Below are positions 7,787 to 15,523 of a DNA stretch of 31,020 bases, one piece after another. Each line of letters opens with the position of its first letter. The first letter of the stretch is position 1. Under the pieces are notes generated by a model. The model did no database searches. It saw only the letters and a program-made list of their open reading frames with translations, and had not been told where the DNA came from. The DNA is from Bacteroidales bacterium (GTDB taxonomy: Bacteria; Bacteroidota; Bacteroidia; Bacteroidales; Muribaculaceae). The position numbers and the translations under genes were made by a program. The stretch lies in the NCBI GenBank assembly GCA_004555955.1, contig SFJG01000020.1:1-31020 (forward strand), given 5' to 3'.

Positions 7787-10066
7787 CTATTCGGCGCTTT
7801 GATAGTCCAGCGGTGGGTCGAAGTAGCGCGACATCGATTTGAGATTCTCGCGGTAGCACGGTTCTGCAAAATCGACACCTTTGAAGAATTTTTTGTCGAC
7901 GTCGCTTTGTGCCACTTTTTCCGGCGAGGTCATCAAAGCCTTGGTAGTGCCATCGACGGTTGCCGTGTAGAGGTTTTCGTTGTCGTTGATGCGCATGGTG
8001 AGCGTGCTGCCGGGCTTGACAACGAAGTCGGCGTCGGCGAGATTTTCCATGTCGAGGGTTATAGTGATTGCGCTTTTGCCGTTCCAGTCGAATGTGTAGG
8101 TGTCGGTGCCGTTGGTCGAAGCATAGCGGTAGCCGATGCGGTCGGAGCCGATGCAGACGGCGGTGTTGAGCGACTTAATGCGTCCGGGGATGCGCGGAGC
8201 GATTACCACCTTGCTGTTTAGCATGTCGGGACGTACGCCCAAGAACCATTGGCTCCACACGCGGATTTGCTCGGAGTTGCTCCACGACTGCAAGAACGTG
8301 CCGGTGAGGCGTGAGCGTGTCTGTCCGGGGCGCAACCAAGCGTCGGCACACTCCGACAGGCTGCCTATGGCGCCGTGGCGCAAAGCCTGGCGATTCATGT
8401 TTTGGAAGAGTCGATATGCTTTGTCTTTTTGCCCGAATTCAATCATACGCTGCATCGCCATACCGTTCTGCCAAAGCCAAACCGTGCCGTTATGGTATGC
8501 GTCGTCTTTGTGATAGCGGTGCCACTGTTCGTGGTAGGGGTGGAATGCGTCGTCCATTTGGTCGAGCGAGCCGACGCCCCAAGGATAAACGAGATGCGAC
8601 CAGGTTGTGCGAATGTCGGCGCGGCATACGTCGGCGTTGTCGACAAGGTCGTAGGTATACATCGTGTTGGGACGAATCTGTGCGTCGCGCGAGCCGTCGG
8701 CATTGAGGTGGTCGGTAATCACGCCGTCGGCAATAAACATACGTTGGAAATTCGTCTTGAGACGTTCGGCGGCTTCCGACCAACGGCGAGCGTCGTCGGC
8801 CTTGCCAATCAACGAAGCCAAGCGAGCGGCGCAGACGAGTTGGTTGTACCAAAGCGCTTGAATGTCGGAAGCGCGGTTGCCACGCGGCGAGCACGGGCGC
8901 ATACCTTGACGCTTGGCGTCCATCCACGTGTCGGCGTCGGCGTGGGTAAGGAAGCCGTAGTCGTCGACATATTTTGCAAACGGTGCGTCGGTGGCGATTT
9001 TTACCTTGTTATAGATTGCTTTGACGAATGCTTTGTCGCCGGTGTAGCAAAGGTAGTCGTAGACTTGCATCACAAACCGCGGCGTGCCGTCGGTAGTGTT
9101 GTAGAGAATTCCTTCGAGGTTGAGACGGTTAGGCACGCGGCCGTATGTTTCCGATTTCGGGTCGACATCCATATATTTTGCAAACGATTCGAGGATATTT
9201 TTTGCCACGTCGAATTGGCCCGTGCAGAGGATTGTGCCCGGCATGGAAATAAACATGTCGCGTCCCCAGAAGTCGGTAAACCAAGGGAAACCGGCATAGA
9301 TGCCCCATCCGCCGTGCTGTTGCGTTACGAGTTCGTCGGCGGTAAGGATAATCCAAGCGAGTGCTTTGTTGTTGTCGACAGCGTTGCGGTCGACGAGTTG
9401 CTGCATGCGGTCGCGGCGAAGGGTGAGCCATTCGGCTTTGCTTGTGCGTGCATTGCTCAGTAGTGCCGGCGTTTGTCCTTTGGGAGCGTAGACGGCAACG
9501 AAACCGCCGGAGGTGGCTGCTGCGCTTACAATCTTGCCGTCGACTGTTACGGCAGTGCCGTCGAGCGTGGAAAGACGAACTTCGCCGCCTCGCGATTCGC
9601 GGGGAGTGAGCAGAGCGTCGCCGTCGGCGGCTGTCGGCTCCGAAATCATATCGCCGAGGAGCGAAATGCCGATGCGCTCGACGCCTTTATCGGCTTTTAT
9701 GTCGAAATAGATAACTTTTTGGTAGTCGACGAGCGACATAGTAACAATGATTTTCGCGTCGTTGTGTTTATGGCGGAACACGATGCGGTTTGGATAAGCA
9801 TCGCAGCGTGCATCGCTACGCAGTAGCTGAGTGCCGTCGGCATAGATGGCGAAGTCGGCAAAGATGCGGTGTGCTTCGATGTTCCATCCGGCATAGTATT
9901 CCGAGAAGTTGTCGGTGGCTGTTTTGCCGTAGAAAAATCCTGCGGCTTTGTCGCTGAAGGAGTATTCACGGTCGGATGTTGCACGAATCATCAGGTCGTC
10001 AATCGACGTTGCGGCATGCACGGAGAGTATGCAGCCGAGAGCAGCAAGAGTAATCAGTTTTTTCAT
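7787..10066 (-). CDS. Secreted amylo-alpha-1,6-glucosidase (glycogen debranching enzyme C-terminal type)
   Basis: The 759-residue product begins with a signal peptide (MKKLITLAALGCILSVHA). It continues with an N-terminal beta domain and then an (alpha/alpha)6 glucosidase barrel of the glycogen debranching C-terminal type. Visible motifs are WGRDMFISMPG (about 267-277), DTWMDAK (about 377-383) with the likely catalytic aspartate, SDIQALWYNQL, YHNGTVWLW (about 523-531) and GSLSECADAW (about 567-576). Such enzymes hydrolyse alpha-1,6 branches left on limit dextrins. Typical bacterial homologues of glycogen metabolism are cytoplasmic, so export implies action on alpha-glucan in the periplasm or outside. 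It follows the O-methyltransferase gene by 16 bases and probably shares the aroQ promoter. The exact glucan substrate is not evident. Confidence 0.87.
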   Translation of the reverse strand: MKKLITLAALGCILSVHAATSIDDLMIRATSDREYSFSDKAAGFFYGKTATDNFSEYYAGWNIEAHRIFADFAIYADGTQLLRSDARCDAYPNRIVFRHKHNDAKIIVTMSLVDYQKVIYFDIKADKGVERIGISLLGDMISEPTAADGDALLTPRESRGGEVRLSTLDGTAVTVDGKIVSAAATSGGFVAVYAPKGQTPALLSNARTSKAEWLTLRRDRMQQLVDRNAVDNNKALAWIILTADELVTQQHGGWGIYAGFPWFTDFWGRDMFISMPGTILCTGQFDVAKNILESFAKYMDVDPKSETYGRVPNRLNLEGILYNTTDGTPRFVMQVYDYLCYTGDKAFVKAIYNKVKIATDAPFAKYVDDYGFLTHADADTWMDAKRQGMRPCSPRGNRASDIQALWYNQLVCAARLASLIGKADDARRWSEAAERLKTNFQRMFIADGVITDHLNADGSRDAQIRPNTMYTYDLVDNADVCRADIRTTWSHLVYPWGVGSLDQMDDAFHPYHEQWHRYHKDDAYHNGTVWLWQNGMAMQRMIEFGQKDKAYRLFQNMNRQALRHGAIGSLSECADAWLRPGQTRSRLTGTFLQSWSNSEQIRVWSQWFLGVRPDMLNSKVVIAPRIPGRIKSLNTAVCIGSDRIGYRYASTNGTDTYTFDWNGKSAITITLDMENLADADFVVKPGSTLTMRINDNENLYTATVDGTTKALMTSPEKVAQSDVDKKFFKGVDFAEPCYRENLKSMSRYFDPPLDYQSAE

Positions 10067-10082
10067 AGGTGTATTGGTTTTT

Positions 10083-10715
10083 TTATGGTTTTTTGTAGAT
10101 TATAGTCAGTCCGTCGCGAATTGGCAGAATGACCTTTTCGACGCGCGTGTCGGCGGCAACGAGGTCGTTGAAGTTTAGAATTCCGGCGGTTTGTGCATCG
10201 AGATGCTTGCCGTAGTCGACCACCTTGCCGTCCCAGAGGGTGTTGTCGGCAATGATGTATCCACCCGGGGCAACGCGGTCGAACACGAGATTGTAGTAGT
10301 CGACGTAGTGGCGCTTGTTAGCGTCGACAAACACCAAATCGAACGTCATGTCGAGGGCGGGGACAACCGTAGCGGCGTCGCCAATGTGCAGATGTATGCG
10401 GTCGGCGTAGGGTGACGAAAGGAATCGCCGGCGGATGAAGTCTTCGAGTTCGTCGTCGATTTCCACGGTGTGGATTTCGCCGTCGATGAGTCCTTCCGCC
10501 ATGGCGAGTGCCGAGTAGCCGGTAAAAGTGCCCAGTTCGAGAATTCGTTGTGGCTTAATCATTCGGACAAGCATCTTCAAGAGTTTGCCCTGCAGATGCC
10601 CGGAGCACATCCGCGGACGCAGATGATAGACGTGCGTGTCGCGGTTGAGTCGCTTGAGCAGGTCGCTTTCGGGGTCGATGTGCGAAAGTATGTAGTCTTC
10701 GAGTTGTTCGGTCAT
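10083..10715 (-). CDS. Class I SAM-dependent O-methyltransferase
   Basis: The 210-residue protein is a Rossmann-fold methyltransferase of the caffeoyl-CoA O-methyltransferase family (Methyltransf_3). The SAM-binding glycine motif is ILELGTFTGYSALAMAEGL; the acidic residue after strand 2 is in HTVEIDDELE; the metal-site region is LVFVDANKRHYVDYY and ADNTLWDGKVVD. Bacterial relatives methylate small catechol-like molecules or wobble hydroxyuridine in tRNA (TrmR), and the sequence alone does not decide between these. Its ATG overlaps the aroQ stop by four bases (ATGA), a sign of translational coupling. The debranching enzyme follows closely. Confidence 0.9.
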   Translation of the reverse strand: MTEQLEDYILSHIDPESDLLKRLNRDTHVYHLRPRMCSGHLQGKLLKMLVRMIKPQRILELGTFTGYSALAMAEGLIDGEIHTVEIDDELEDFIRRRFLSSPYADRIHLHIGDAATVVPALDMTFDLVFVDANKRHYVDYYNLVFDRVAPGGYIIADNTLWDGKVVDYGKHLDAQTAGILNFNDLVAADTRVEKVILPIRDGLTIIYKKP

Positions 10716-11140
10716 CGCTTAAGGTCCTTCAATGCTTGAATTCCAAGGTTGTACACATTGGTTCCGAAACCGATAATGATGCCCGTACAAGCCTCCGAAA
10801 GGAACGAGTGACGGCGAAATTCTTCGCGGGTATGCACATTGGAAATGTGCACTTCTACCACCGGCACACGGATTGCACGGATTGCGTCGGCAATAGCTAC
10901 CGACGTGTGGGTATAGGCTCCGGCGTTGATGACGATGCCGTCGCAGCCCTCAAAGCCGTTGGCATGAAGCGTGTCGATGATGTCGCCTTCGTGGTTGCTT
11001 TGGTAGTAGTCGATTGTCACGTCGCTGTGGCGGCTGCGTACGTCGGCGAGCACTTCGTCGAACGAACTGTTGCCGTAGATGCCCGGCTCGCGGCGTCCGA
11101 GTAGGTTCAAATTTGGTCCGTTGATGATTAAATATCTCAT
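10712..11140 (-). CDS. aroQ: Type II 3-dehydroquinate dehydratase
   Basis: The 142-residue protein carries all type II dehydroquinase signatures: INGPNLNLLGRREPGIYG with the catalytic Arg17 and Tyr22, the substrate-binding INAGAYTHTSVAI segment (71-83), and EVHISN with His98. It converts 3-dehydroquinate to 3-dehydroshikimate in the cytoplasmic shikimate pathway, normally as a dodecamer. It is first in an apparent three-gene unit with an O-methyltransferase and a secreted glucosidase, neither of which has an obvious link to aromatic amino acid synthesis. A promoter lies 20 bases upstream. Confidence 0.97.
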   Translation of the reverse strand: MRYLIINGPNLNLLGRREPGIYGNSSFDEVLADVRSRHSDVTIDYYQSNHEGDIIDTLHANGFEGCDGIVINAGAYTHTSVAIADAIRAIRVPVVEVHISNVHTREEFRRHSFLSEACTGIIIGFGTNVYNLGIQALKDLKR

Positions 11141-11159
11141 TATTTTGTCTGTTTTTCTG

Positions 11160-11190
11160 CAAATTTAGAAAAACTATCAGAGAGTAGCAA
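11160..11190 (-). promoter_or_regulatory. Predicted promoter of the aroQ unit
   Basis: On the minus strand TTG (11188-11190) is followed by 20 bases and then TAAATTTG (11160-11167), an exact TAnnTTTG element. The aroQ ATG is about 20 bases downstream. Confidence 0.75.
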
Positions 11191-11242
11191 GTTTTTGTCG
11201 AAAGAGAGGAGCGCAGACATCGCATCACTCGCCGAACATCGA

Positions 11243-11356
11243 AAAATAAGAAAATAAAATGCGCCAAAAATTTAAAAATAAGAAAATAGAAACGGCAAAA
11301 AGTTGCAAAATAAGAAAATAGAAATCGCGAAAAGTTGCAAAATAAGAAAATAGATA
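11243..11356. repeat. 32-bp tandem repeat array upstream of the DUF4143 ATPase gene
   Basis: The word AAAATAAGAAAATA begins at 11243, 11275, 11307 and 11339, an exact 32-base period. Copies two and three also share the rest of the unit (AGAAA, two to four variable bases, AAAAGTTGC). The first copy is diverged and the fourth is incomplete. The GTTGC at the end of the third unit supplies the -33 element of the following gene's promoter. The array is strongly A-rich on the plus strand. Confidence 0.9.
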
Positions 11357-11365
11357 TTACTTTTG
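11335..11365 (+). promoter_or_regulatory. Predicted promoter of the DUF4143 ATPase gene
   Basis: TTG (11335-11337), 20 bases, then TACTTTTG (11358-11365), an exact TAnnTTTG. The -33 element is the last base triplet group of a 32-bp repeat unit. The ATG at 11386 is about 20 bases below the -7 element, which argues against the alternative in-frame TTG at 11335. Confidence 0.7.
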
Positions 11366-11385
11366 TGGCAGTTAATCAGCGCATT

Positions 11386-12660
11386 ATGACAATATCGGAT
11401 TTTGTGGCCGTATTATACGACCAAAGAGATGAGGTTAGAGCCTTGATGGCGACGCCTCTATGCTCCCGCGCCGAAGAGAAGGAATTAGAACTTTCTTCGC
11501 CGTTGGCACAGGTTGTTATTGGTGTACGCCGTAGTGGCAAGTCGACTCTTTGTTTGAAATTTTTGAACGAGCGAGGTATCGACTTTGCTTATGTAAACTT
11601 TGATGATGACCGCTTGCACAATGTTGTAACAGAGGACCTTAACAATATCCTTAACGCATTGTATCAAGTCTATGGAGATTTTAAATATCTATTCATCGAC
11701 GAGATTCAAAATGTGGAGGGCTGGCAATTGTTTGTCAACCGATTGCTGCGGCAACGGCTTCACATTTTCATTACCGGGTCGAATTCGAAGTTGCTTAGCA
11801 ACGAACTTACTACGCATCTCACAGGTCGACACATACGCATTGAGATGTTTCCTTTCTCTTTTGCGGAATACTGTTCCGCAACGGGTGTCGACACCCAATC
11901 GCTGACCACCAAAGCCGATGCTCTCCGTCAAAAAGCACTCGGTGATTTTCTTCTCGATGGAGGATTTCCGGAATTGTTGCACACCACGCGCAAACGCCCG
12001 TACATCGACACTCTGCTGAACGCAATCATTAAAGACGATATTGCCAAGCGTTTCAAAGTGCGACATGTCGATGTGTTGGCAAATCTTGCCAACCATCTTG
12101 CCGACAATTTCTGCCAAGAGTTTCGCCCCAAAGAAGTTGCCGAGGCTTTCGGTGTGTCTGCTCCCACTATATCAACCTACTATTCTTACTTAAAAGAGGC
12201 ATTCTTGCTTTTAGGTATCCACAAATTTTCTTACAAGAGTCGCGAACGAATTAGAAACGAGAAAGTTTATGTGGTCGACACTGCTTTTGTTCAGCATCGC
12301 GACAACACGTTTTCGACGCAAAACCTTGGATGGCGCTTGGAAAATATAATCTACATCGAGTTGCTGCGCCGTTGCCGTCCACAATTTATTGATGTATTCT
12401 ATTATCGGTGCGCTCAGTGGGAGGTGGATTTTGTTGTAGCACAAGGCGGTAGAGTAGTTTCGCTTCTGCAAGTCTGCTACAACGTCTCAGTTGAAAAGAC
12501 TCTCAACCGCGAGTTGCGCGGCTTGGTGAAAGCCTCAGAGAAATTCGGGTGCGATGATTTGACACTCATCACTGCCGACCAAACCGACACTATAAACAAA
12601 GCCGGCAAGACCATACACATAGTAAAAGCCACCGACTGGTTGCTTCAGCAAAACCGTTAA
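11386..12660 (+). CDS. ATP-binding protein, AAA_14 plus DUF4143
   Basis: The 424-residue product has an N-terminal AAA_14 ATPase domain with Walker A VRRSGKST (47-54), Walker B LFIDEIQNV (102-110) and a sensor-like FITGSNSKLL. A winged-helix segment (EFRPKEVAEAFGVSAPTIST) precedes a C-terminal DUF4143 region with the PD-(D/E)XK-like pattern WEVDFVVAQGG and LLQVCYN. Such proteins are common, often in many copies, in Bacteroidales; their function is unknown. The ATG at 11386 is preferred because the promoter -7 element lies upstream of it. Codon use is less GC-rich than neighbouring core genes, which suggests acquisition. It stands alone between aroQ and xerD. Confidence 0.92.
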   Translation: MTISDFVAVLYDQRDEVRALMATPLCSRAEEKELELSSPLAQVVIGVRRSGKSTLCLKFLNERGIDFAYVNFDDDRLHNVVTEDLNNILNALYQVYGDFKYLFIDEIQNVEGWQLFVNRLLRQRLHIFITGSNSKLLSNELTTHLTGRHIRIEMFPFSFAEYCSATGVDTQSLTTKADALRQKALGDFLLDGGFPELLHTTRKRPYIDTLLNAIIKDDIAKRFKVRHVDVLANLANHLADNFCQEFRPKEVAEAFGVSAPTISTYYSYLKEAFLLLGIHKFSYKSRERIRNEKVYVVDTAFVQHRDNTFSTQNLGWRLENIIYIELLRRCRPQFIDVFYYRCAQWEVDFVVAQGGRVVSLLQVCYNVSVEKTLNRELRGLVKASEKFGCDDLTLITADQTDTINKAGKTIHIVKATDWLLQQNR

Positions 12661-12690
12661 AATTTCTCTTCCGCTCTTGTCTTTCTACAT

Positions 12691-12721
12691 TTTGCGGTTC
12701 GGATGAAATTTGCTAAGTTTG
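12691..12721 (+). promoter_or_regulatory. Predicted promoter of xerD
   Basis: TTTG (12691-12694), 19 bases, then TAAGTTTG (12714-12721). Both elements match the Bacteroidota consensus exactly, and the xerD ATG is 40 bases downstream. Confidence 0.75.
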
Positions 12722-12761
12722 TAAGCGAAAATCCGCGACCACACGGAAACGACTATATTAA

Positions 12762-13667
12762 ATGGAAAAGATTGACAACATCGACGACGTATTAATCAGA
12801 TTCAACGCCTTTATGATATTCGAAAAAGGTCTGTCGAAAAATACAGTCGAAGGATACGACGACGACGTTGCGAAACTGTTGCGCTACGCCGCCGCGACGG
12901 GCAAGAGTGTCGAAAGCGTCGGGCTCGACGACTTGCACGACTTCCTGGCTGCTCTCCACGACGTGGGCATCTCGCCCCGCTCGCAAGCACGCATCGTGTC
13001 GGGAATTCGCGCTTTTTTTCATTACCTCAAGGTGGAAGGCTACATCGACAATAACCCGGCACGGCTACTCGAACTGCCCAAAATCGGGCGACGTCTGCCT
13101 GACGTGCTCACCACCGACGAAATCGATGCCATTGAGGCGCAGTGCGACACGTCGACCTACGATGGTTGCCGCAATCGTGCTATGATTGAAACCGCCTACA
13201 GTTGCGGGTTGCGCGTCAGCGAACTCGTTTCGCTTAAGATTTCCAACCTATACATCGAAGAAGAATATATCATCGTCGAGGGAAAAGGGCAAAAGCAGCG
13301 TATGGTGCCAATCTCGGCAAGTGCCATCGATGCCATCAAAGCCTGGATGGAACGCCGTGGCGATAAAGGCATAAAGAACGACGACCGCGATACGCTCTTC
13401 TTGAACCGTATGGGCGGAAAAATGTCGCGCGTGATGGTGTTTTACGTCATCAAAGACTTGTGCGCACGCTGCAACATTATGAAAAATATCAGCCCGCACA
13501 CGTTGCGCCATTCTTTCGCCACGCATCTGCTCGAAGGCGGTGCAAACCTTCGCGCTATCCAACAAATGCTCGGTCACGAAAGTATCACAACAACCGAAAT
13601 CTATGTCCACATCGACCGCTCATTCCTTCGCGAAGAGATTCTCAAGTATCACCCGAGGAATAGGTAA
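12762..13667 (+). CDS. xerD: Site-specific tyrosine recombinase XerD
   Basis: The 301-residue protein has the XerC/D architecture: an N-terminal SAM-like DNA-binding domain (about 8-95) and a C-terminal catalytic domain. The active-site set is complete: Arg151 (GLRVSEL), Lys175 (EGKGQK), His246 and Arg249 (HTLRH), His272 (GHESI) and nucleophile Tyr281 (EIYVH). With its partner Xer protein it resolves chromosome dimers at dif, acting with FtsK. Full length and the absence of neighbouring integrase or phage genes favour a housekeeping Xer over a mobile-element integrase. No dif-like site is recognised beside it. A heptamer repeat begins at its stop codon. Confidence 0.93.
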   Translation: MEKIDNIDDVLIRFNAFMIFEKGLSKNTVEGYDDDVAKLLRYAAATGKSVESVGLDDLHDFLAALHDVGISPRSQARIVSGIRAFFHYLKVEGYIDNNPARLLELPKIGRRLPDVLTTDEIDAIEAQCDTSTYDGCRNRAMIETAYSCGLRVSELVSLKISNLYIEEEYIIVEGKGQKQRMVPISASAIDAIKAWMERRGDKGIKNDDRDTLFLNRMGGKMSRVMVFYVIKDLCARCNIMKNISPHTLRHSFATHLLEGGANLRAIQQMLGHESITTTEIYVHIDRSFLREEILKYHPRNR

Positions 13668-13700
13668 GAGTGAAGAGGTAAGAGGTAAGAGTTAAGAGTG
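13663..13700. repeat. Heptamer tandem repeat (GGTAAGA type) at the xerD stop codon
   Basis: Five 7-base units run in tandem: GGTAAGA, GTGAAGA, GGTAAGA, GGTAAGA, GTTAAGA, followed by GTG. The TAA stop of xerD (13665-13667) is inside the first unit, so changes in copy number would not alter the protein. Confidence 0.85.
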
Positions 13701-13751
13701 GGACTTTCTTAGTCTATGTCGTTTTTGCATATCGGTGGCTTGCAGGCTGCG

Positions 13752-13759
13752 TAATTTTG
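13752..13759 (+). promoter_or_regulatory. Possible -7 element for the 182-aa protein gene
   Basis: TAATTTTG matches TAnnTTTG, 40 bases before the ATG at 13800. The nearest TTTG (13724-13727) is 24 bases upstream, wider than usual, so this call is weak. Confidence 0.4.
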
Positions 13760-13799
13760 TCTCAAAAATTGCCAAGAAACTCAAAAATGAATAACTACC

Positions 13800-14348
13800 A
13801 TGAAACACTACACTGAAGAAGAAATGCTCAACGAGTGGAAAATTCGCAACCACTACATGCCTATGCGGAGAGATTGCGTCGTGGAACGCAGCGACGGCGT
13901 CGACCTTGACGCGCTTCTGTTGCGTCAAATTGAAACGGCTTATGCGCGTTTGCTGCGAGAGGCGCCTGTCGATTGTCTCCCGGTGGAAGACGTTGCCGAT
14001 GAGTGTGCAACGACGGTCAACGACGATTTGTCGGTAGTCATCATGCTACCCGAGCGCGCCGCGCGTTTTGTAGAAGTGCGCCTAAAGGGTTGGAGCCGCG
14101 CGGTTACACAGATGACGCCTGCCGACTCGGCACTTGCTCGTCTGCAAGAGAATCGCTTTCTGCACGGCGGTCCGGCGTGTCCGGTGTGCGTCGAAGGTGT
14201 TCGCTCGGTGATAGCCTACACGGCGCCGACGGCTGACGTGCGTCTCGACTGTGTGCTCGCTGTGGCGCGCCCTGCCGATGGCGGTTATGCGCTCGACGAA
14301 TCGGCTTGGCACGTTTTGCTCGACTATGCTAAAAACGCTGACGAGTGA
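13800..14348 (+). CDS. Uncharacterised 182-aa protein between xerD and recF
   Basis: I do not recognise a named domain. The protein is soluble, has no signal peptide or membrane helix, and begins with an acidic helix (TEEEMLNEWKIRNHYMPMRRD) followed by VERSDGVDLDALLLRQIETAYARLL, which looks helical. A mixed region follows with VDCLPVEDVADE, several beta-like stretches (LSVVIMLPERAARFVEVRLKGW) and a CPVC pair at about 124-127. The start at 13800 is the first ATG in frame. Coding signal is good and base composition is like the core genes. Its position between xerD and recF suggests a chromosomal rather than mobile gene. Function unknown. Confidence 0.8.
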   Translation: MKHYTEEEMLNEWKIRNHYMPMRRDCVVERSDGVDLDALLLRQIETAYARLLREAPVDCLPVEDVADECATTVNDDLSVVIMLPERAARFVEVRLKGWSRAVTQMTPADSALARLQENRFLHGGPACPVCVEGVRSVIAYTAPTADVRLDCVLAVARPADGGYALDESAWHVLLDYAKNADE

Positions 14349-14357
14349 TAGAAAAAG

Positions 14358-14388
14358 TTGGATTTGTTCGATAATTGACGTATTTTTG
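14358..14388 (+). promoter_or_regulatory. Predicted promoter of recF
   Basis: TTG (14358-14360), 20 bases, then TATTTTTG (14381-14388). The -7 element ends only four bases before the ATG at 14393, so transcription would begin at or next to the start codon. Confidence 0.6.
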
Positions 14389-14392
14389 CGTC

Positions 14393-15523
14393 ATGATTCT
14401 CAACAGCCTGTCAATACTCAACTATAAGAATATCGCAGAGGCAAGTCTTTCCTTTTCGGATAAGGTAAACTGCTTTCTGGGCAATAATGGCATGGGCAAA
14501 ACCAACTTGCTCGATGCCATTTACTATTTGAGTAACTGCAAAAGTGCTCTGTCGGCGAGCGACTCCACGACGATACGTTTCGGCGAGGATGCGATGCTTC
14601 TGCAGGGCAACTATACACGGTTGGGTAAAAAAGAGGTGGTGGCATGCGCTATCCAAGCGGGACGCAAAAAGATGAAGCGCAACGGCAAGGAGTATAAGCG
14701 GTTGAGCGAGCATATCGGGCTTCTGCCGCTTGTGTTGGTGTCGCCGCAAGATTGGGATATGATTGTCGGCGGTAGCGAAAGTCGCCGACGGCTAATCGAC
14801 CGAATAATTTCGCAGGCCAACCATGAATATCTCGACGCTTTGATACGTTACAACCGCGCTCTGGAGCAGCGCAACTCGATGCTCAAGCAGGGCTATAGCG
14901 ACCCGTTGCTCTACGAGTCGGTCGATGCCTACATCGTCGAAGCCGCCAACGAAATCTATGAGGGTCGCCGTCGTTGGATTGACCAATTTACGCCGGTGTT
15001 TATGCAATTCTACAATGCTATCGGAGGCAACAACGAAACCGTAAGCCTTGACTATCGCAGCGAACTCAACGATGCGCCGGCAGAGAAAATCCTGGCAGCC
15101 AATTTCGAGCGCGACCGTGCGCTGGGCTTTACCTCGGGTGGGGTGCATCGCGACGACATCGAACTGATGCTCGGCAATGCGTTGATGCGCAAAACCGGCT
15201 CGCAGGGGCAGTGCAAAACCTATACGATAGCGCTGCGGCTGGCGCAATTCGACTTTCTGCGGTCGCAGTCGAGCGTTACGCCGCTACTGTTGCTCGACGA
15301 TATCTTCGACAAACTCGACTCCGAGCGAGTGGCAAACATTATGCGAATCGTGTCGTCGCCGACGTTCGGGCAAATCTTTATCTCCGACACCAATCGTCAA
15401 CACATCGACGAAACGATTGCCGCCATCGGCTCCGACTACCGAATATTTTCAGTGGCGTCAGGCTCGGTCGAAGAATCAAGCTGCTCGGCGGGTTCTTCTG
15501 ATGAGAGCTTGGGTTTGAAATAG
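14393..15523 (+). CDS. recF: DNA replication and repair protein RecF
   Basis: The 376-residue ABC-type ATPase shows Walker A GNNGMGKTN (30-38), the signature region GVHRDDIELML, and Walker B LLLLDDIFDKLD followed by the ISDTNRQH segment. RecF loads RecA at gapped DNA with RecO and RecR. The ATG at 14393 gives the expected N-terminus MILNSLSILNYKNI; an upstream in-frame TTG at 14375 would precede the promoter -7 element and is rejected. The family-typical sequence ends near residue 355; the last 15 or so residues (SCSAGSSDESLGLK) are a polar tail encoded opposite the end of the WYL regulator gene. The DUF721/dciA gene often found after recF is absent. Confidence 0.95.
   Translation: MILNSLSILNYKNIAEASLSFSDKVNCFLGNNGMGKTNLLDAIYYLSNCKSALSASDSTTIRFGEDAMLLQGNYTRLGKKEVVACAIQAGRKKMKRNGKEYKRLSEHIGLLPLVLVSPQDWDMIVGGSESRRRLIDRIISQANHEYLDALIRYNRALEQRNSMLKQGYSDPLLYESVDAYIVEAANEIYEGRRRWIDQFTPVFMQFYNAIGGNNETVSLDYRSELNDAPAEKILAANFERDRALGFTSGGVHRDDIELMLGNALMRKTGSQGQCKTYTIALRLAQFDFLRSQSSVTPLLLLDDIFDKLDSERVANIMRIVSSPTFGQIFISDTNRQHIDETIAAIGSDYRIFSVASGSVEESSCSAGSSDESLGLK

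Noticed and set aside
8375..9463. Plus-strand open frame (362 codons) opposite the debranching enzyme
   Set aside because: Shadow of a well-supported gene with catalytic motifs on the minus strand; no domain or promoter of its own.
11335..11385. TTG start giving a 17-residue longer DUF4143 ATPase
   Set aside because: This TTG is the promoter -33 element and the extension is encoded by repeat and promoter DNA; ATG at 11386 is preferred.
12762..13667. xerD as an integrase of a mobile element
   Set aside because: Full-length Xer with all catalytic residues, no phage or transposon genes, no flanking repeats, and core genes on the plus-strand side.
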